Part shown: piece after piece, positions 57,028 to 60,000 of the stretch
How positions within the stretch are numbered: position 1 is the stretch's first letter
Layout: each line of letters starts with the position of its first letter
Assembly: GCF_030272615.1 (NCBI RefSeq)
Contig: NC_081415.1
Location: 186,375,994-186,435,993, forward strand
From: Cryptomeria japonica
Taxonomy: Eukaryota; Streptophyta; Pinopsida; Cupressales; Cupressaceae
Direction: 5' to 3'
DNA: 60,000 nucleotides
The notes under the pieces: model-generated
Seen by the model: only the letters and a program-made list of their open reading frames with translations
Database searches by the model: none
What the model was told of the DNA's origin: nothing
Made by a program: the position numbers and the translations under genes

Positions 57028-57190
57028 GGTTATGAATTGGTACAACTACAAAATCTACTAACCTTTGTCATTGATGCCAAAGGGGAGTAGTAGATGAGAA
57101 AATTCAAAAACACAGGGATCACATGCTCAGGGGGAGCTCTCACATTTTTGGATATCTTTTGGAAATTTCTCATGAGTGTTGCCATCAATG

Positions 57191-57204
57191 CCAAAGGGGG
57201 AGAT
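57191..57204 (+). promoter_or_regulatory. Polypurine tract of element C
   Basis: CCAAAGGGGGAGAT directly before the 3' LTR start TGTTGCC. A second copy-like ATGCCAAAGGGGAG lies at about 57073-57087, about 130 bp inside; element D has the same arrangement. Confidence 0.88.
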
Positions 57205-58045
57205 TGTTGCCATATGGACACTCCAATGAGACATTGTGTGTGATTGAAGGTTTTGTCATTGATGGCAACCTTGCAATCTTATGGCACTGGCAAAGCATTA
57301 CTCAGGCAACCTTGCAATCCTATGATACCGGCAAGACATTATACCAGCAAAATATTATCAACAAAATCAATCTACATTGGTACCGACATAGAAGATGTAC
57401 ACTGGCACAGAAGGAAATATGTATACCGGCATAGAGGCCGATAGGATTTTTGATATGTAATATTTTGTTTATCATTGTAAGCCGACTTGGCAAATTGTAA
57501 AATGACTCTTGTATATAAAAGAGATCATTGTGGGCATTTGTAGGATATGGATAGGAAGCATAAATAAATTATAAGGCAGACCTAATGTGCGAATTGTAGG
57601 ACAAGGGTATATGTAAAGAACAGAGAAAGAACTGGTACTGAATCTAGCATTGAAGATGCTATTGTAATGCAATACAGAATATTGGATTTGTGTAAATCCT
57701 CATTGTAAGTCAGTGTGACTTCCTATTGAACAGTGAGCTCTAGGCAGTTGGCCTTCCTGCATGTGTAGGCCCCTATTGTAAGTAATATCCTCTTATTCGC
57801 CAGTAAGTGAATATTGTGGGTCACAAATCCCACCGAGGTTTTTTCCCACACCAGGTTTCCTCGTTAAACATCTTGTGTTATGGTGTTCTTTTCATGTGGA
57901 TGTTTTTCATTCTGTTATTTATATTAATTCTTTCATACCAGTATACTGTTACTTTATATTCTGCATATTCAGTTTTAAGAAAATTTTATTACTGGTCAGA
58001 TACTGATTCACCCCCCCCCTCTCAATATTTGTGGGAACCCTAACA
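57205..58045 (+). repeat. 3' LTR of element C
   Basis: Complete LTR of 841 bp, TGTTGCCATATGG to GGAACCCTAACA. Differs from the 5' LTR by two fewer 42-bp repeat units, a small duplication near ACTGGCACAGAAGG and scattered substitutions. TATA box at 57512-57519. Confidence 0.92.
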
Positions 58046-58126
58046 ACATATCAGTTGGCTACTTCAAAAAGAGAACCGCTAGCAGATCCAATCAACAACA
58101 TGCACCTCAAGTAGTTTTATACATAA
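58046..58126 (+). pseudogene. Element B integrase, C-terminal end after element C
   Basis: Resumes at the codons after GSEAY: YQLATSKREPLADPINNMHL, one stop, then FYT and TAA at 58124-58126. It aligns with the end of A integrase (PINSIHLKKFYA), proving that C interrupted a once continuous reading frame. Confidence 0.85.
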
Positions 58127-60000
58127 ACTATACAGAGCATCAGGCTCCCATACATACCAGAAAATACCAAAAACATTGAAAAAAATGTTCTGAAGAAAAT
58201 ACAAAAATATCAAAATAGTGAAGAAAGATCATGCATCCAAATGGTGAACAACCACTCTGGTGGCACCTTGGGTAAGTGCGATGGTGAAAACCTGGCAAAC
58301 AAGTGCCACTCGTAAAGGCTATGGCTCCATTATCTTTTAGGCTTATTGCGATCACATTCATTACATACACACATCCATCCATCCAAACCATGGCTTGTTA
58401 TTGATCTGCAATAAAGAGATAGCACTTCATGCCTCTTGCATCCTGCTTTTCATAGTCATGTCTAAAAAACTAGGGGCAATGCCCTTAACCTATTTGATGG
58501 AAGTGGATTCTACATTGCAGGTGATTCATTGGGTTCATCATTCAAAACTGTCTCACAAAATCCAAAAACATTCAAAACAATCATCAAAATACCAAAAACA
58601 TTCATAATCACAAAATCCAAAAACAACAGAAAACATGAAAAATCAAACAAAAACATGGCAACACATTGTACATATTCATCTGGGTAGATACTGTGCAAAC
58701 ATTGTGAAATACTCAAATGGTGATCACTTATCAATAAACCAAACAATCAACATCAAACACTCCAACTGTCTTCAACAAGGATGCATCCTTCCTTACCAAA
58801 ACAAAGACAAGATGACATTTTTCTTTGACAAGAAAATTTTGTTTAAGCTATCAAATACTTGATTGATTTAGGGGTTATCCATATCAGGTTCTTACAACAT
58901 TGTATGACTTCTGTGCATTATTCTGATGAAATTCTGGGGCATGTACTAATGGTGTCTACGTGGGAAGTTCACTAAGTTATGTGATCTTATGCAAAATGCA
59001 GTCATAGATCATTACAGCTTGCTGACTACAGCATATACCTCGACCATCTGAGCATGAACCATTATCGAGGATCCATATTCTTTATTATTTATTCTTTATA
59101 TATGTTGTTTTGCTTGCAAGTACAATGCTCCATCCTTTGTTCCTTCTACCTCATCCAACTAGATAAAGGTTTTATCTCTTATTATGGTATGAACTTGTCT
59201 CAAGATATGATTAGCCTAAGATCAAGGAGGATGATCCAAGTCATGCATGAAAGGAGATGATCCTTGTCTCTTCCGCAAGAAATACTTTGGTTAACTCGAC
59301 CCATTATATCAAGTTGTTTGTATTCACTTGTTATATCAAAATCCATGTAAGGAATACTCAGGTCATCTTGAATCATTATGTCAAGATGCTTGTATTCTCT
59401 TCCAACATTTTAAAGCTCAATGATGAAAATAGAGCACTATGGATCATCATTTCATCTCATCTATATATATTGCATTCCGTTGCATATCACCCATTCACTC
59501 ATTCATTATTTTTGTGAATAAAGTTAATATGAACAGCTATGTGAAAATTAAACTGGTCTTGGATACAATCACGACTGAGTACTCTGATACATCATCAGTG
59601 CATTATACAAGGTCTAAACAACCTTGCATTCATTTATCATGATCATATCCTCATCATTACATTTAGTTGCATTTGATTCAAATGCATTTCATATCATTTT
59701 TAGTTGTTAAAATTGCATATGGTTTAAAATCATCTAGTTGCATTAATCTTTATATATCATTTCATCATTGCATGATCATGATGTTTAGATTCATTCATAT
59801 GATCAAATTGTTCTTAATTGTATTATCCATTTACTATGCATTCATCTAGTGTCAGTTACCGATCATCACTTGTCATTTATCATTACATACATTTATTTTT
59901 TTATCCATTAGTTAATAAGTGTATTCATTCATCCATTTTAGTATGTCTTATTATATTCATTTTATTTTACTTAGGATTTATTTATATTGCATTTATTATA
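58127..60000 (+). other. Element B 3' non-coding region
   Basis: No ORF supported. The part near 58265-58290 (GGTGAAAACCTGGCAAACA) and 58560-58640 (repeats of ATCCAAAAACATTCAAAA) resemble A after pol. 59160-59440 aligns well with the minus strand of 3800-4095, and 59610-60000 has the CATTTAGTTGCATTT words of 3100-3790. By analogy with A, a PMD ORF could follow beyond the right edge; this cannot be seen. Confidence 0.6.

Larger units (their letters stand above)
51409..58045 (+). mobile_element. Element C: pol-less LTR retrotransposon nested in element B integrase
   Basis: A 6.6-kb element with two LTRs (51409-52305 and 57205-58045), PBS, ORF1, ORF2 and PPT. The target is about GCATA on the left (51408-51412) and ACATA on the right (58046-58050). 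The left LTR lacks the first bases (TGTTGC) that the right LTR has; a deletion between the CATA of the target and the CATA in the LTR start explains this. The LTRs are about 95% alike outside a repeat-copy difference, so it is younger than B. No protease, integrase, RT or RNase H in the interior. Same family as element D. Confidence 0.92.

Overview
The window is repeat-derived DNA from a large plant nuclear genome. I find no intact host gene, no tRNA gene and no bacterial feature. The plant assignment rests on Tat-type Ty3/gypsy elements with two RNase H domains, LTR elements primed by initiator tRNA-Met, a plant mobile domain (PMD) ORF and 5S-rRNA-derived repeats. A gymnosperm would fit the dense old nesting, but nothing seen here proves it.

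Layout. (1) Positions 1-16.5 kb hold element A, a decayed Tat-type Ty3/gypsy element on the minus strand. It has a PBS at 16.49 kb, a repeat-rich leader, a small upstream ORF, gag, protease, a G-patch segment, RT, two RNase H domains and integrase ending at 4932. A 1.55-kb solo LTR with 5-bp target duplications splits the integrase. Past the integrase lie non-coding DNA and a plus-strand PMD ORF (1.0-3.05 kb) convergent with pol. (2) At 16.50-17.04 kb is a 195-bp inverted repeat, then a chromovirus integrase tail with chromodomain (to 17.35 kb). (3) At 18.8-20.9 kb is copy 1 of a dispersed repeat. Copy 2 is at 34.0-37.3 kb and is interrupted by about 2.75 tandem units of a 5S-rRNA-derived repeat. 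(4) Element D (20961-28091, minus) has two LTRs, TATTC target duplications, PBS and PPT, but only two ORFs and no pol. Its 3' LTR carries a 418-bp solo LTR. (5) 28.1-34.0 kb is gene-free AT-rich DNA with pyrimidine arrays, a 293-bp repeat family and a 28-bp perfect palindrome. (6) Element B (38588 to beyond the right edge, plus) is a second Tat-type element. Its 5' LTR is split by a related LTR in inverted orientation, and its integrase is split by element C. (7) Element C (51409-58045, plus) belongs to the same pol-less family as D.

How it fits together. A and B share gag-pol organisation, leader motifs, an upstream ORF and 3' non-coding sequence, yet have different PBSs. C and D share LTR type, PBS, PPT and two ORFs: a coiled-coil/zinc-knuckle protein and a large protein I do not recognise. 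Neither has protease, integrase, RT or RNase H, so they must have been copied by enzymes supplied in trans. The strongest candidates for undescribed biology are this pol-less two-ORF family and the TTAGCGC leader repeat. That repeat lies between PBS and gag in A and B, and again upstream of the PMD ORF, always in the sense direction of the ORF that follows. Every element seen here is broken by stops, frameshifts or insertions.
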